Part shown: piece after piece, positions 44,236-56,670 of the stretch
Position numbering within the stretch: the stretch's first letter is position 1
Layout: every line of letters starts with the position of its first letter
Source of the DNA: Anthoceros angustus
Lineage: Eukaryota; Streptophyta; Anthocerotopsida; Anthocerotales; Anthocerotaceae
Direction of reading: 5' to 3'
Assembly (NCBI GenBank): GCA_010909165.1
Contig: MU008160.1
Span: 124,001 to 188,000 of the forward strand
Length of the DNA stretch: 64,000 nucleotides
The notes under the pieces: model-generated
What the model was told of the DNA's origin: nothing
What the model saw: only the letters and a program-made list of their open reading frames with translations
The model's database searches: none
Program-made: the position numbers and the translations under genes

Positions 44236-45900
44236 ATGGCACCCAAGAAAGCGTCGGAGGAGGTGCCATGGACCCTCGTTGTGACGGCTACCACTTTGGT
44301 CCATGGCTCGAGGCGGAGGGGTGGTCGAGGAGTGGCACTGGACATCTTCCAGGCTGGACCTATGATAGCGTCACCATGGTCCGGGAGCCGGAAGATCTTG
44401 TGATGCAAGGAAGGAGGTCCGCTCAGAACTTCGGGAGGACCCGAAGATGGGTGGAAGTCCCGAGGATCTATCGCCCGAGGAGGTAGGAGGTGTGGTGCGG
44501 AGCCCCAAGGTAAAGGGAAGGTGGAAGCGGCTGGGCGGCCTCCTCGCCCGAGGGGACACGATCCTCGAGCGGATGGTTGATGTCGAGCTCTGACAAGAGG
44601 GTAAGGCGGTGGCGATAATATCCATTGGAACATGCACCAAGGTGGATCACCTTGGTGATAACTAGTCTTCCTCCACGACTGCGGAAGGCAGGATTGGGGA
44701 AGATATCTTCACGGAAGGATCGATCGAGGCGCGCACGAGGTGTGAGAAGCCACCTCCCTCGGTGACCCATACGATCCATGTATGGGGACGCGGACCTCGA
44801 AGAAGGGTGAGGAGGAGCAGCCCCGGAAAAGGTTGGGCCCGGAGTGGAGGGAGAAGGCCGAGGCGGAGGTCCGGCCTCCGAGCAAGCGGGTCCGGGAGGA
44901 GGCGGAGGAGGCATTCCGGACTCCATCGCTTGCGGACCCCTCACCACCTAGGGAAGTTTGGGAGGAGATTCCCCTTCCCTCCTTTGGTGCCCCTCCCGAG
45001 GCGGCAGCCGGGAGGCTGCGGGAAGGGCGTTGGCGGCTCCGGCGGCCGGACACCAACAACCACGGCGGTGCCGAACCCGACAAACTCGCGGGAGCCGAAG
45101 GCGGAAGGCGGTGCCGCCTACCAACGCGCACCTCGGAAGGTGCGGTACCCCACCACGGGTGGCAAGAATGAAGAGGCGGTAAGGAGGCGAGAAAGGGATC
45201 AAGGAGGCGGGAGGTCAGCGGCCCACCGAGCCGTCCCTCTCCAGGAGAGGAAGGAGCTCTCGGACCCCTCACCTCCTCAAGCCCGGAGAAAGAGGGCACA
45301 AAGGAGCCGGCCAAGAGGGTGAGACTCGGACCTCACCCTCGGGACTTGAGGTCTTGATCCGGAGAACCCAGTCGGACTTACTCGGACTGTATATGGTCCT
45401 TCGGACCGACTTTCTGGGCCTCACAGTGCGGCCGTGGAAGACACGGCGGGTCAGCTACCGTCATGGACGGAATGCTGGGGCCGTGATGCAGAAGGCCAGG
45501 AAGTGGAGGCCACCGGAGGAGGATGGTGGAACTCAAGAGGCGGCCCAGGAGGCAAAGGAAAAGGCGAGTCCCTCGCTCGGATCGAGGAAGGAAGCGCCAG
45601 GCGGAGCCCGGCGGTTGAGACGACCAAGGTTCTTGACTGTGACGGTGAAGCAAGCAGAGGCCCAAGCCAGGCGGAGGACCTGCAAGCGGGGCGGAGGCGG
45701 AGGAAGCGGAGGAGGAGCAGGCGGCAGGCGGAGGCGGCGCAGGCGGGCTAGCCAAGCCGGTGAGGCTAAGGTGAAGGCAGCGAGGCGGAAGCATGCGGCA
45801 GGATCACTACGGCGTGATCGGCCGGTGGAGAGTCGGCGGAGGCGAGCTAACTTGAAGGCCGCCGGCGATGGGCGAGCAAGGGTAACTCGGGAAGGGAGAT
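44236..45900 (+). pseudogene. LTR-internal MAPKK reading frame (5' LTR of A)
   Basis: Starts MAPKKASEEVPWTLV and continues in shifting frames with FGPWLE, WHWTSSR/DIFQA, YDSVTMVR and a GDNL..FLHDCG block near 44,650. A basic Arg/Glu/Ala-rich region suggestive of coiled coil then runs to about 45,900. Five LTR copies in the window keep these blocks in order, so the region once encoded a protein. I do not recognise it as gag or pol. Confidence 0.5.
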
Positions 45901-46739
45901 GGAGGCCGGCACTCGGGAGATAGGAGATCTCAAAATGCAGTGCAGAGTAGAGGAGGCGGCGGCAGATGGAGGCAAGGACAGCTGGAGCTACAACTCCAAG
46001 ATGCGTCGGGCGGTGATTCTCAGCAGGAGAATCCACGACTTGAGCACGAAATAGAGTGCCTCCGGCTCCGTCGAAGGCGGAGGAAAATCGGCGACTATCG
46101 AGGTTGGGCGTTGCGGGCGAAGGAAGGCTGGAAGAAGTCGGTCGGATGGATATACGGTCAGATTGGAGAGGAGGTGGCGGACTGCAGAATGAGCGGAGGA
46201 GGCGCTAGAGGAGGAAAGGCTCCAGTCGGAAGAGGCGGAAGGAGGCTGGCTATGGGTCGATGGCGGCTGGACAAAGGAGGAGGCGTTGGCGGAGCAAAGG
46301 CTGCAGGAGGTGTCGAGGCCGCTTTGGTGGAGTCTGCCAGCCGGTTGTCTGGCGGCGGAGGAGCCGGCGGGCCAACACTCCGCCGGAGCACCTTATGGCG
46401 GAGTCGGGTGCTCGGGCCATGTGGAAGGAGGCGATTCAACAAGTCGACTGCCCGCCCCACCAGCGCTCAAGCGAGGCACCACGTCACCCTCGGCGGGACG
46501 GACTTGACAGGTCAGGAAGGCGAGAAGAAGGCCAGGGATAGCGGCCACGGGACCTAGTGGCGTTGTTGACGGCGAGGGAGGCGGCGGAGGAGGAGCCGGA
46601 GGAGGCGGAGCAGGCGGATGTGGCGGTAAGCACCGCACCTCACCATGGAAGAGGGCCAGCGAGGAGTCGCCGGGCGATCGAGCAGGAAGGACTTGAGGAG
46701 AGCCACGGAGGTCCCGTGAGGGAAGAAACCGGGCGCGTG

Positions 46740-46930
46740 ACCACGAGGTCCGGACTCAAGGCGGACCACGAGTCCGGACTCCAAGGAAGGCGGACCACAG
46801 TCCGGACCCGGAAGGAAGGCCGGACCACGAGGTCCGGACCCCGAACAAGGTCGGACCTAGCCGGCGGACTCGAAATAAGCGGACTCACGAGTTCGGGAGT
46901 CGAGGCGGACCTCGAGGTCCGGCTGCGGCG
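46740..46930 (+). repeat. GGTCCGGACC-type minisatellite in the LTR
   Basis: Repeated GGACCACGAGGTCCGGAC(T/C)C blocks, each carrying the palindrome GGTCCGGACC or a derivative. The same array lies at 56,160-56,330 and, shorter, at 41,400-41,530, just 5' of the LTR promoter. Confidence 0.75.
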
Positions 46931-47241
46931 ATGGAGGAGCCCCTTGACTTACGCTAGGGGGCAGAATGGCGGTGGCCCCGTGAGGACCGAGGCGAGGGGA
47001 GGATGGCGTCGTAAGCGGTTGTCGAACCGCCGCCCGGTAACTGGCAGATTCGGAGAGGAGGGCCCGCCTCACGGATCATCCGATTGAGCGCCTGGCTCGG
47101 GGCGGAGTTGGACCACCCATCGCGGCCACCTTCCAGCCCAGACGAAGGAGATAGGGAGGAAATAGGATGGTAGGCGGCCGATTAGGGTATCTTGGGCTGG
47201 CTCGAATAGGGGTGTAATAAAGGCGCCGACCTTGGGCGTAG

Positions 47242-47248
47242 TATAAGA
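47242..47248 (+). promoter_or_regulatory. LTR promoter TATA box, 5' LTR of A
   Basis: TATAAGA in GGGCGTAGTATAAGAGG, about 540 bp before the LTR end. The following AGTATCTTTCTCTTGGTG is conserved and may mark the transcript start or leader. Confidence 0.55.
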
Positions 47249-47787
47249 GGGCGGTGCTCTAGTAAAGTATCTTTCTCTTGGTGTTGATGCGCGTTCTTGC
47301 AGACCTTGTGAGTCTTCTTGCTAACGTGAGTCTGAGTCAGGCGGGCACGGCGACTCGGGGATCAAGGTCAAGCCCGGACTTAACGTGTGGTGGTGTGTGC
47401 GGGGAAGGGCGGGACCCTTGTTCGTGAGGCGGTCCAACGTCAGCCGGAGCGTGTGAGCCGGAGGAACTCGGGAGGGGGTGTGCGAGCCGGACGGAGAGGC
47501 GGAACAGAGGAGGTCTGCGTAGCCAGCGTCTTTTCAAGGTTGATAAGTGTAGAGAAGGCGATGAGGAGGAGAGTGAAGAAGAGTGACGAGCGAGAGAACG
47601 GGTCCTTAAGCGTTTGGCCACCGGGCTGTTTGAGCGTTATAAATAGGTGTAGTGAAGATTGAGTGTGTTAAGGTGAAGTGGACCAAGAAGGTGAGAATCG
47701 GTGGCGGCAGCAGACTATCATTCCCTTGGGAGCGGACTCCATACCTAGCGACACGGGATTGTCGGGCGCCATCGGGTCGCCACATTT

Positions 47788-47804
47788 TGGCGCCGTTCTT
47801 GGGA
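47788..47804 (+). other. primer-binding site, tRNA-Asp type
   Basis: TGGCGCCGTTCTTGGGA lies three bases after the LTR end. TGGCGCCGTT followed by G-rich sequence is the primer site complementary to tRNA-Asp used by Athila and related plant Ty3/gypsy elements. Confidence 0.75.
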
Positions 47805-47849
47805 ATGAAATCGTTCGTAAAGCGTGGATGCGTGGAGGGGCGTGGCGGT

Positions 47850-48520
47850 AGTTGAGCGGTCTAAGAGAGCCGGACGTTGTGGCGCGTGCTCCGAGCCGCA
47901 GGGAGAGAGGCAACCCGAGGCGAGGACACCGATCGGAGGAGAGCGTGGACTTGTCGGATCGTGAGGAAGAAGTAGCACCACGGAAGTAAGGGGCGGTTCC
48001 TCAAACTTTGCGGGCGTGCGACGGCGTCGACCAAACAAGCGTACTCCCTCTTTGAGGAAGAAGGAGAGGCGAGACCTTTGTGGAGGACTTCGTGTCCGGC
48101 CTTCAATGGGAGGATCGGATGCACTCATCCGGCTTTCAAGGGGTTCTCAGGGACGGCGGCTCAATGGTCGGAGAAAGTATCGGCCACCCGAATGCCCGCA
48201 ACCTTGAGCTTTGAAAATGCCTTCTTAGAGCGATTCGAGGATCGACCGAGGGTATGTATTATCAAAGTTGGAACACAGGCGAGGCAAAGGAGAAGTTGGG
48301 ATCGTACATCGAGCGGTTCTATGCGAGGATCGACACCCACCACACCACCATGCAGCGATGCGTTGGTTCTGGCGGGCTTACCAAAGCCAATGGCTAAACA
48401 CGTCTGCGGCGAGAAGATGTGAGCAAGGCGGTCGGGCGGCGATTAAGAATCGATGCAGGCGGAGGCGCCTCGGAGGCAAGAAGAAGAAGAAGAAAGCGGG
48501 GTTCGGACTCGGATGAAGAG
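47850..48520 (+). pseudogene. gag remnant of element A
   Basis: Pieces in different frames: ENAFLERFEDRP (48,200 region), then YQSWNTGEAKEKLGSYIERF, followed by YARIDTHHTTM and LVLAGLPKPMAKHV. The spacing resembles a retrotransposon capsid domain. No intact frame is seen. Confidence 0.6.
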
Positions 48521-49594
48521 TCTTGAGAGGAGGATGATGAGGCGAGGTGGCATCGGAGGAGGAGGAAGAGGACTCGAGGAAGAATCAGGATGCCATGGAA
48601 GAAGAAGAACCTCGTCGAAGAAATAAGAAGAAAAGCCCGTGGTGAGCGGAGGGTGGAAGAAGGAGGTTATGACCCGGTCACGAGAGGTTCCGACACCCGT
48701 TGAAGAAGTAGCGGTGAGGAAGATTTGGAGTGATAAAGAGGGTGGAGGAGTTGACGATCAACCAAGTGAAGGACAAAAAGGCGGCCACCACGGTTCGAAC
48801 CCATCTGTGCGGTATGCCACCAAGATGGGCACTCAAATTGCCCCCGGACTGAACGAGGTGAAATGGGGAGTCGAGGGAATGGGAGGATGCTGCAGAAGCA
48901 CCCCGGGGCCGATATCCCAAAACCATGTATCCAGTGGAGGTCCATCCATACACACCGCCCTCCGATGCAACCCATGGAGGACCAGGGAATCCTCAGGCGT
49001 GATGGTCTGCTGGGAATGGGAACCCGGCATTACTCCAACGCCCATATCCCACGGCGGTAATGGAGACTTTTGAGCAGTTGTGTGGGGGATTATGGCGTGG
49101 GCACATGGCAGGCGGTACCTTGTGTCCAACTCGTTGAGCGATGCACCCTCCGGCGAGGCCGGCCGCGCCTCCCTCCTAAGGCTGCCGTGCAGAGTCGAGG
49201 ATGCACGGTGGCGGAGTGGGAAGAGCGGGGACTTGGAAGCAGGTGGTGCAGGCGAGAGGAGAAGGCGGATCGGAGGTCTTGGAAGTGTCAAGCCGGAAGG
49301 AGAGCGAAGGAAGGGAGGCGTTTAAGAGGAAGAAAAATGAAGCGGATGACGGAGGGGCGGGACACACCAAAGGAGGCAACTCCGCTAAGGAAGGAGAGTT
49401 AATCGAGGCAGCCTGCGGAGGGAGAGGAAGCCTCCGGAAGCGTTGGGAGCGGACCCACCAAAGCAACACCTCGGTTTCCACCGGATGTGGCCGAAGTGGC
49501 GGAGATGCTTGGAAGAGATCACAGACCCGATGGTCCGACCACCACGAGTGGAGAGGAGAGGACTGAGGCCGATGGGAGGAGCCACCCACACCTT

Positions 49595-50080
49595 TCAAGG
49601 TAGCCGACGATGATGGATCAACAACATTTGGTAACCGAGGCGATTGTTAAAGACAACCAAGTCGGGCGAGGCCATCGGGGAGACACAACCAAAACCCCTT
49701 GAGTCGAAGGACAAGAATGTGGAGGTGGTGGTCACGGACCCCGCCCGATGGTTCGTAGAAATTCGGTGTGTGATCAGAACGTACCTCTGGACACGGTCGG
49801 AGTGAACCTCATCACGGAAGCCACGAGGCTTGGGCTTCACGCTTGAGCCATCCACCAAAACTACGGATGGCGGATATGTCACGAGAGCCGTGGGAGTTGT
49901 CCAGTCCAAGCCACCATAGCGGAGCCCTACATTGGACTTGTGTCATCAAGGACCTAGGGTGAGGTGCTTTGGGGCGTGTGGCTGGGGCTTGCAGACAAAG
50001 TTACACTTTGGAAGGAAATCACTTCAAACCCGTGGATTGGGATCCTAAGGTCGAGAGAGGGAAGGGTGGCTCTCACTTGG
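49595..50080 (+). pseudogene. aspartic protease remnant of element A
   Basis: Around 49,785-49,800 there is PLDTVGVNLITEATRLGL, equivalent to the D(T/S)G-type protease active site (here Asp-Thr followed by a changed Gly). A flap-like stretch follows, then GEVLWGVWLGLADK (consensus G..LLG..FL). Stops interrupt it. Confidence 0.6.
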
Positions 50081-50599
50081 AGTAAGGATACATATTGTGG
50101 GAAGCGTGAGCACCACGGAGGTACACCTCGCGATGCGGATGAAAGGGAAGACTGGGCGGCGCCCTTTCCCCAAAATCACATGGTCGAGGAGGATGATGGA
50201 TTCTGGGAGGATGCCTTTGGAGCGGAGGTGGTTGATGTCGCTTGGGTGGGGCGAGTGAAGAGGAGAGGCGGCGGTGAAGAAGAGGGTCGGACCAAGATGA
50301 AGAGGTGGGGCCGGAAGTAACCCGATTCACCTCGGAGCTCTTGAGAATGGGGATGCGAGAGGGCGATCCCGAGTGGAGGACGAGGGGTTTGACGCCAGCC
50401 GAGCAGGGAGGAGTGAACCCGGACGGCGTGGAAGAAGTGGAGGTCGGCCGGGCAAATTCACGAAGTTTAAAAAGGCATGCCTCCGGACTGAAGGAAGGAC
50501 TAAAGCATTCTTGGGGAGTTTTGAGGTGTTCGCCTTCAAGGTCACGGACATGAAGGGCATTAGAAGTGGGAGAGCATAAGATCGATTTGAAGCCGGAGG

Positions 50600-51300
50600 C
50601 GGTGCCGGTCAATCCGACAATACAAGCTCAACCCCAAGTATTCGATCAAGGTGAAGGAGGTCCTTGATAAGTACACAGGCGGACATCATTTTCCCCATCG
50701 TCAGCAAGTGGGTTGCGCCGATTGGTGGTCCCAAAAGCGCCGGGACAAATTCGGGTATGTCAAGATTGGAGGAAGCTCAAGCCAGCGGAGAAGGACCACT
50801 TCCGATGCCATTCGTGAGCGACATTTTGGACAAGGTGGGTGGACGGACTACTTACTCCTTCTGGATGGCTACTCGGATACAACCAATTGCACCTAAGGGA
50901 GTCGATGGGACAAGGCGACCTTCACTCTGAGTGGGGTGCGTTTGCCTACAAGAGAAGTGCCTTTGGGATGACCAGGGCCGGTCGTTCATGCGTATGGTGA
51001 CCAACGTCTTGTGACTTCGAGGGACTTCATGGAGATATTCTGGATGATTTTGTGTGCATGGGGAGGCGGGACAAACACCTTGGACATCTAAGAAAGTGCT
51101 TGGGCTGTGGGAGACTCAATTGAGCCTACACCGAGAAATGCTACTTTGGAATGACGGAGGGAATCTTCTTGGGGCATCGGGTGTCGGGGGAATCGAGGTG
51201 GACGGGACAAGGTCGGGTCATCCGATCTCCGCACGAACCTAAAGGAGAGAGGTTTCACAGGAATGGTGGGATACTACCGCGGTTTATTAAGGACTTTGCG
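50600..51300 (+). pseudogene. reverse transcriptase remnant of element A
   Basis: The order of motifs is that of a Ty3/gypsy RT: YKLNPKYSIKVKEVLDKY, IFPIVSKWVAPIG, LPMPFVSDILDKVGGRT, YSFWMA and SDTTNCT (the dancing-loop FLDGYSGYNQI equivalent), then FMEIFWMILCAW over the catalytic IFLDD region, and CYFGMTEGIFLGHRVSG. Frame changes occur every 50-150 bp. Confidence 0.8.
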
Positions 51301-51379
51301 AAGGGCGGCTAAGTTGGCGAACTCTGCGGAAGGAGGAGGACTGGTCTCGGGAGAGAGGAGGCCTTGAGTTCTGAACACC

Positions 51380-51720
51380 TTGGTAAGCGCACCGGTTCTA
51401 AGAGGACGGTGGGAGAAATTTCATGTGTATGTAGATGTGTCTTTTGCTATCGGAGTAGTCTTGAGCGGAAGGACGACAAGCGAAGGGATTATCCCGTATA
51501 CTACTGACAGCTCACCACGCGAAAATACACAGGCCGAAGCCTTGGGTATGGTATATCTTGTCAAGAAATTCGACACTACACGCTACCCGGTGAGTTTGTG
51601 TTCTATAGACCACTTCTGAAGCATCGGTGAATAAAGGCGGACTGTCGACGGATAAGGTGGATATTGTTGCTGCGAGGAGTTCACGTTTGAAGTGGAAACA
51701 AGACAAGGAGGCACCAAAAT
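51380..51720 (+). pseudogene. RNase H remnant of element A
   Basis: FHVYVDVSFAIGVVLSG contains the first catalytic Asp context (Y.D.S..A.G.VL). Then comes QAEALGMVYLVKKF with the catalytic Glu (EALA.V..VKKFR). Distal motifs are frameshifted. Confidence 0.7.
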
Positions 51721-51889
51721 GCGATTTCTGTCACGATTGAAAACACGGTGTTGAGAGATCGGAAGATCGTTCCGGATGAGACATTGGTTGCCGCGATAAA
51801 AGTACAATAGGAGCCCGGCCGACCGAACCCCAAGCTACGAGCGGCGGCGAGCGGAGAAGGGAGGGTCGCGCGGCGTCCGACCCTCTGAA

Positions 51890-52880
51890 GAAATGAGGCG
51901 GTACCTGGGAATGGAGCTTCCGAAAATCGACTCGTGGAGAGGAGGCATTCGTGCACTATGCTCGACCCTTGAGTACAACGGTGTGTGTTCAAATTACTGG
52001 CCGGCGAGCAGGAGGCGGTCGTCAGGGGCACGAAGGATTGGGGGAGGACACTACAGCGGTCACCACCAAAAGATTTTTAGGCGGGATCTTGGTGGCCAAC
52101 AATGTATGGGGACACCCACCGGTTTGTGAAGAAGTGTGATGCTTGTCGGATCGGAAGCCGACTCCCACAACACAATGGCCGTTGGTGCCCAGCGCACCTT
52201 TTGAGAAGTGGGGCATCGACTTTGGACCTATCAAGACACAGGCACACATCATTTTGGTGGCAGCGGACTCTTGCCGGTGGGTAGAGGCGGTCGAGCGGAC
52301 TCTGCGGTGGCAAAGTTCCTTTATGAGAACATCATCACGGTATGGGTGTCCGCTGCGGTTGGTGAGCGATAGAGGACTCATTTCCTCAATGATGTGATCA
52401 CGCAATGACGGACTATTTTGGCATCACATCGCAAGGCGGCACAACCCAAGGCTAATGGGTTGTGGAGAAGACCAATGGACTCATGCCGTATCTGAATAAA
52501 CTCACGGTTAACTATGCACACGGGGGATACCAAGTTGCCGCCATCTGGGCTTCGGGCGGCAGAGAAGGTAACCGCGAACTCCTATTACCTAACCTATGGG
52601 CATTCGCCCGTTATGCGTGGAGTTTGCGGTACCACTTGGATTATGATGGAGGCCGGTTAGCGGATGAGAGCCAACGGCGCTCTTGGGGTTTGTCCAACAC
52701 GGAGGGTCGGGAAGAAGCTGTGAGATGCAACATGCAGAATCAAGCAAGATGTGGCATGGCCCGGAATCGGGAGTATGTGAAGGGAGATTTTGGCCCTCCT
52801 TTATGATACATGCACTTTCGGGCAAACTTCACTTGAGGTGGATGGGTCCTTACCGTGGTGCAAGTGTCGCAAATGGGTCC
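51890..52880 (+). pseudogene. integrase remnant of element A
   Basis: The His-His part of the zinc finger (SGHHQ) and CDAC pair are near 52,060-52,145. WGIDFGPIK and ILVAADSCRWVEAVE cover the first catalytic Asp, RYGCPLRLVSDRG the second, and KANGLWRRPMDSC in a shifted frame the third (NG..E.TN). Downstream pieces match the C-terminal region of Tat/Athila integrases. Confidence 0.8.
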
Positions 52881-53617
52881 GTTCAACTCGGCGATGGATG
52901 GGGCTGCCAACCCGGGTGAGCGGGTGGCGTGTGAAGTACCATGCTAGTGTTGGCGGAGGCATGAGATGAGAGTATGTGGGCTACGGACTTCCCTTGGGGG
53001 TTAGGAAATAAGTAGGGTTTGTTTTTTGTAGGTTGGAATAGTAAAATAAAGGCGGAAAAGGAGGAATAAAGCACGGATGGCGCTTGACGGGACTCGGAGT
53101 ATACAACGGACCACTCGGAGTAACGGACCCGATACCACTATGGAAACTCCGGACTACACTGAGCAAGTGAGCTCGGGAAACCCCTCCGAGTAAGTCCATC
53201 GGATAAATGCGCCGGAAAGCAACCATTGAGTCGAGGAGTGAGACTAGGCGGCGCCACGTGGGCGGCCACAGTGGAGGGCATATGCGGGCCGGGGCCTGCC
53301 GAGGCCGTTATAGCGGTATTCACGCCCGGTGCGGCGGGCGTAAGGCTAAGTAGCGTAGGCTAAGTAAGCAACGGCGGGACAAAGTAAGCCATGCGGACCC
53401 ACAGCGATTCTGGACGCGCCTTCCGCAGTTACTCAAGAAAGAGCGGAAGTCATTCTCCCAAACCTCTTTGCGCCCGATTCTCGCTCCTCGCCCTCACATC
53501 CGGCTCTTTGGCGGAGTCTCTTCTTCGCAAGGTGTCCCCAGCGCTTGATTTCACGGGAAGGAGCTAACAAGGAGGAGGAGGCGGTGCCTCAAATTCGAGC
53601 AAGGCTGAGCGGAGGCA

Positions 53618-55180
53618 ATGGCACCCAAAAAGCGTCGGAGGTGGAGCCATGGACCCCTGGAGGGCACGCTTGTGACAGCGCTACCGACTTTGGTCCATGG
53701 CTCGAGGAGGCGGAGGGGTGGTCAGTACTGGACATCTTCCAGGCGGTCTGGACCTATGATAGCGTCACCATGGTCAGAATCGCGGAAGATCTTGGCGGTG
53801 GCAAGGAAGGAGGTCGCTCAGAACTCGGGAGGACCGAAAGATGGACCTTGGAGGTCCCGAGGCGCCTCGCCCGAGGAGGAAGAAGGAGGTGTGGTGCAGG
53901 AAGGAAGGGGAAGGCTGGGCGGCCTCGCCCGAGGCGATCCTCGAGCGGATGGTTGATCCGCTCTGGGGGTAGGCGGTGGGATAATCCATTGGAACTGCAA
54001 GGTGGATCACCTTGGTGATAATGTCTTCCTCCACGACTGCGAGGAAGAGCGGATTGGGGAAGATAATCTTCACGGAAGGATCGGTCGAGGCGCGCAAGCG
54101 AGGTGTGAAGCCACCTCCTCGGTGACCACGTTCTTGATCCATGGGGGGACCTCTGAAGAAGGGTGAGGAGGAAGGCCACGAAGAAAGGGTTGGGGCCCCG
54201 GAGGTGGAGGAGAAGGCCGAGGCGGAGGTCCGGCGGTCCGAAAGGTCGGGAGGAGGAAGGCAGTGGGAGGATTAGGACTCCATCGCTTGGAGCGGACCCC
54301 TCACCACCTAGGGAAGTTTGGGAGGAGATTCCCCTTCCCTCCTTTTGGTGCCCCCCTCCGGCGGCCAGGAGGAGGCTGCCGGGAAGGGCGTTGGCGGCTC
54401 GGCCGGCGGACGGCGGCCAACAACCACGGCAGGCCGAACCCGACAAACTCGTCGGGGAGCCGAAGAGGCGGAAGGCAGTGCCGCCTGCGACACCTCGGAG
54501 GTGCGGTACCCTTACCCCGCGGGTGTGAAGAGGCGGTAGGAGGCGAGAAGGATCGTGGCCCGAGGCCAGCAGCGGAGGGCAGTCATCTCCCGGGGAGAGG
54601 AAAGGGACCAGCTCGGACCCCTCACCTCCTCAAGCCCGGAGAAGAGGGCACAAAGGAGTTAGAGGCCAAGAGGGCCAAGGAGGTGACTCCGGACCTCACC
54701 ACTCAGGACTTGAGGTCTGATTAGTCCGGAGAACCCAGTCCGGACTTACTCGGGGCTGGTATGGTCCTTGGCGGACGAGAGATGCCGCGCCCACCGGACT
54801 TTGTGGGGCATCTCCCGGTGGCCGTGGAGAAACACGGTCTTAGCTACCGTCATGGGGACGGTATGTTGGGGCCTCGTAGTGCAGTGAGAGAGGCCGGGAA
54901 GTGGAGGCCACTCGGAGGAGGATGGTGGAACTCCAAGGGCGGTGGGCCGAGGCAAGGAAAAGGCGAGTCCCTCGCTCGGATCGAGGAAGGAAAAGCCGGC
55001 GGAGGCGAGGCGGCGGCGGACGGACCAAGGCTCTTGACTCTGTGAGCAGTGAAGCAAGCACGGAGGCCCAAGCGGAGGACCTCTCGTGGGGGCGGAGGGA
55101 AGCGGAGGAGGAGCGGCGGCGAGAGCCCGGGACTGGCGGCGAGGCGGCTAGACCTACACCAAGCCAGCGGTGGTGAAGGC
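53618..55180 (+). pseudogene. LTR-internal MAPKK reading frame (3' LTR of A)
   Basis: Begins MAPKKRRRWSHGP. Blocks DFGPWLEEAEGW, LDIFQAVWTYDSVTMVR and EDLGGGKEG are seen in a neighbouring frame, then a basic Arg/Glu-rich stretch. It is the counterpart of 44,236-45,900, with different lesions. Confidence 0.5.
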
Positions 55181-56663
55181 AGCGGCGGAAAGCCGTGCAA
55201 GGTCGGCCGGGATCACTGACGTGATCGGGCCGGTGGAGAGTCGTGAGGCGGCGGCTAACTTGAAGGCGCAGGCGGCGATGGGCGAGCAAGGGTAACCGGG
55301 AAGGAGATGGAGGCCAGCACTCGGGAGATAGGAGATCTCAGAAATGCAGTGAGAAGTAGAGGAGGCGGCGAGATGGAGGCAAGGACACGTGGGCTACAAC
55401 TCAAGATGCGTCGGGCGGCGGTGATTCTCAGCGGAGAATCCACGACTTGAGCACGAAATAGAGTGCCTCCGGCTCCGTCGAAGGCGGAGGAAAATCGGCG
55501 ACTATCCGAGGTTGGGCGTTGCCAGTGCGAAGGCGGAAGAAGTCGGTCGGATGGATATACGGTCATTGGAGAGGAGGTGGCGGACCTGCAGGGGCGGAGG
55601 AGAGCGCTAGAGGAGGAGCGGCGGCTCCTTATCCGATTACAGGAGGCGGAAGGGCTGGGCTCCATGGCGGTCGATGGGCGGCTAACGACAAAGGGAGGAG
55701 GGCGTTGGCGGAACAGGCGAGAGGTGTCGGAGCGCTTTGGTGGCTTCAAAGTCTGCCCGGTTGCAAGCTGGCGGCGAGGAGGCGGCGGCGCGAACAACAC
55801 TCCAGTGCCGAGCACCTTTGGCGGAGAGTATCGGGTGCTCGGGCCATGTGGAAGGCGATTCAACGACTCGACTGCCTACTACCACGGGCTCTCAAGCGGA
55901 GGCACGTCACCCTCGGCGGGACGGACTTGGAAGGTCGAGGCGAGGAAGAGGCCGGGATAGTGCGGCCACAGGGACCTTGGGCGTTGAAGAGAGGGTAGCG
56001 GTGAGAGGCGGCGGAGGAGGCGGAGCGAGGGAGGCGGCGAATGGCGTAAGCACCACACCTCACCATGGAAGAAGAGGGCCAGCAGGAGTCGGCAGGCGAT
56101 CGGGAGCAGCGGAAGGACTCAGGAGAGCCACGGAGGAGTCCGTGAGGAAACCGGGCGCGAGTGGGACCACGAGGTCAGACTCGGACCGAGGTCCGGACTC
56201 TGAAGAAGGCCGGACCACGGTCCGGACCTCGAAGGAGGCCGGACCACGAGGTCCGGACCCCGAGACAGGTCGGACCTGGCCGGGGACTCGAAATAAGCCG
56301 GACTCACGAGTTCGGTCGAGGCAGACCTCGAGGTCGGCTGCGGCGATGGGGAGGCCCCGACTTCGCTAGGAAGCGAGATGGCCGGTGGCCCCCGAGGACC
56401 GAGGAGGCGAGGAGGATGACGTCGTATGTGTTGTCGGACCGCCGCCGTAGCCAACGGCGGATTCGAGGAGGAGGCCCGCCTCACGGATCATCCGATTGGG
56501 AGGCGCCTGGCTGTCGGACGGAGATTGGACCACCCATCCGGGGAACCAGGACCTTCCAGCCCACGGGCGAAGGAGATAGGGAGGAAATAGGATGGTGGCG
56601 GCGATTAGGGATCTTGGCTGGTCGGCTCGAATAGAAGTGTAATAAAGGCGACCTTGGGCGTAG

Positions 56664-56670
56664 TATAAGA
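56664..56670 (+). promoter_or_regulatory. LTR promoter TATA box, 3' LTR of A
   Basis: TATAAGA in GGGCGTAGTATAAGAAATTTG. The context beyond it differs slightly from the other LTRs. Confidence 0.5.

Larger units (their letters stand above)
43552..47784 (+). repeat. 5' LTR of Ty3/gypsy element A
   Basis: About 4.23 kb, TGTGGGCTACGG to CGCCACA. It contains, in order, a conserved LTR head, the MAPKK reading frame (from 44,236), a long purine-rich coiled-coil-like region, a CGAGGTCCGGAC minisatellite (46,740-46,930), a TATA box and a U5-like leader. It is exceptionally long for an LTR, though a few plant Ty3/gypsy families reach this size. Confidence 0.82.

Noticed and set aside
48430-49600. Several open frames of 80-150 codons between gag and protease of element A
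   Set aside because: They are low-complexity Arg/Glu/Gly readings on both strands with no recognisable domain. Most likely they are decayed gag-pol linker.
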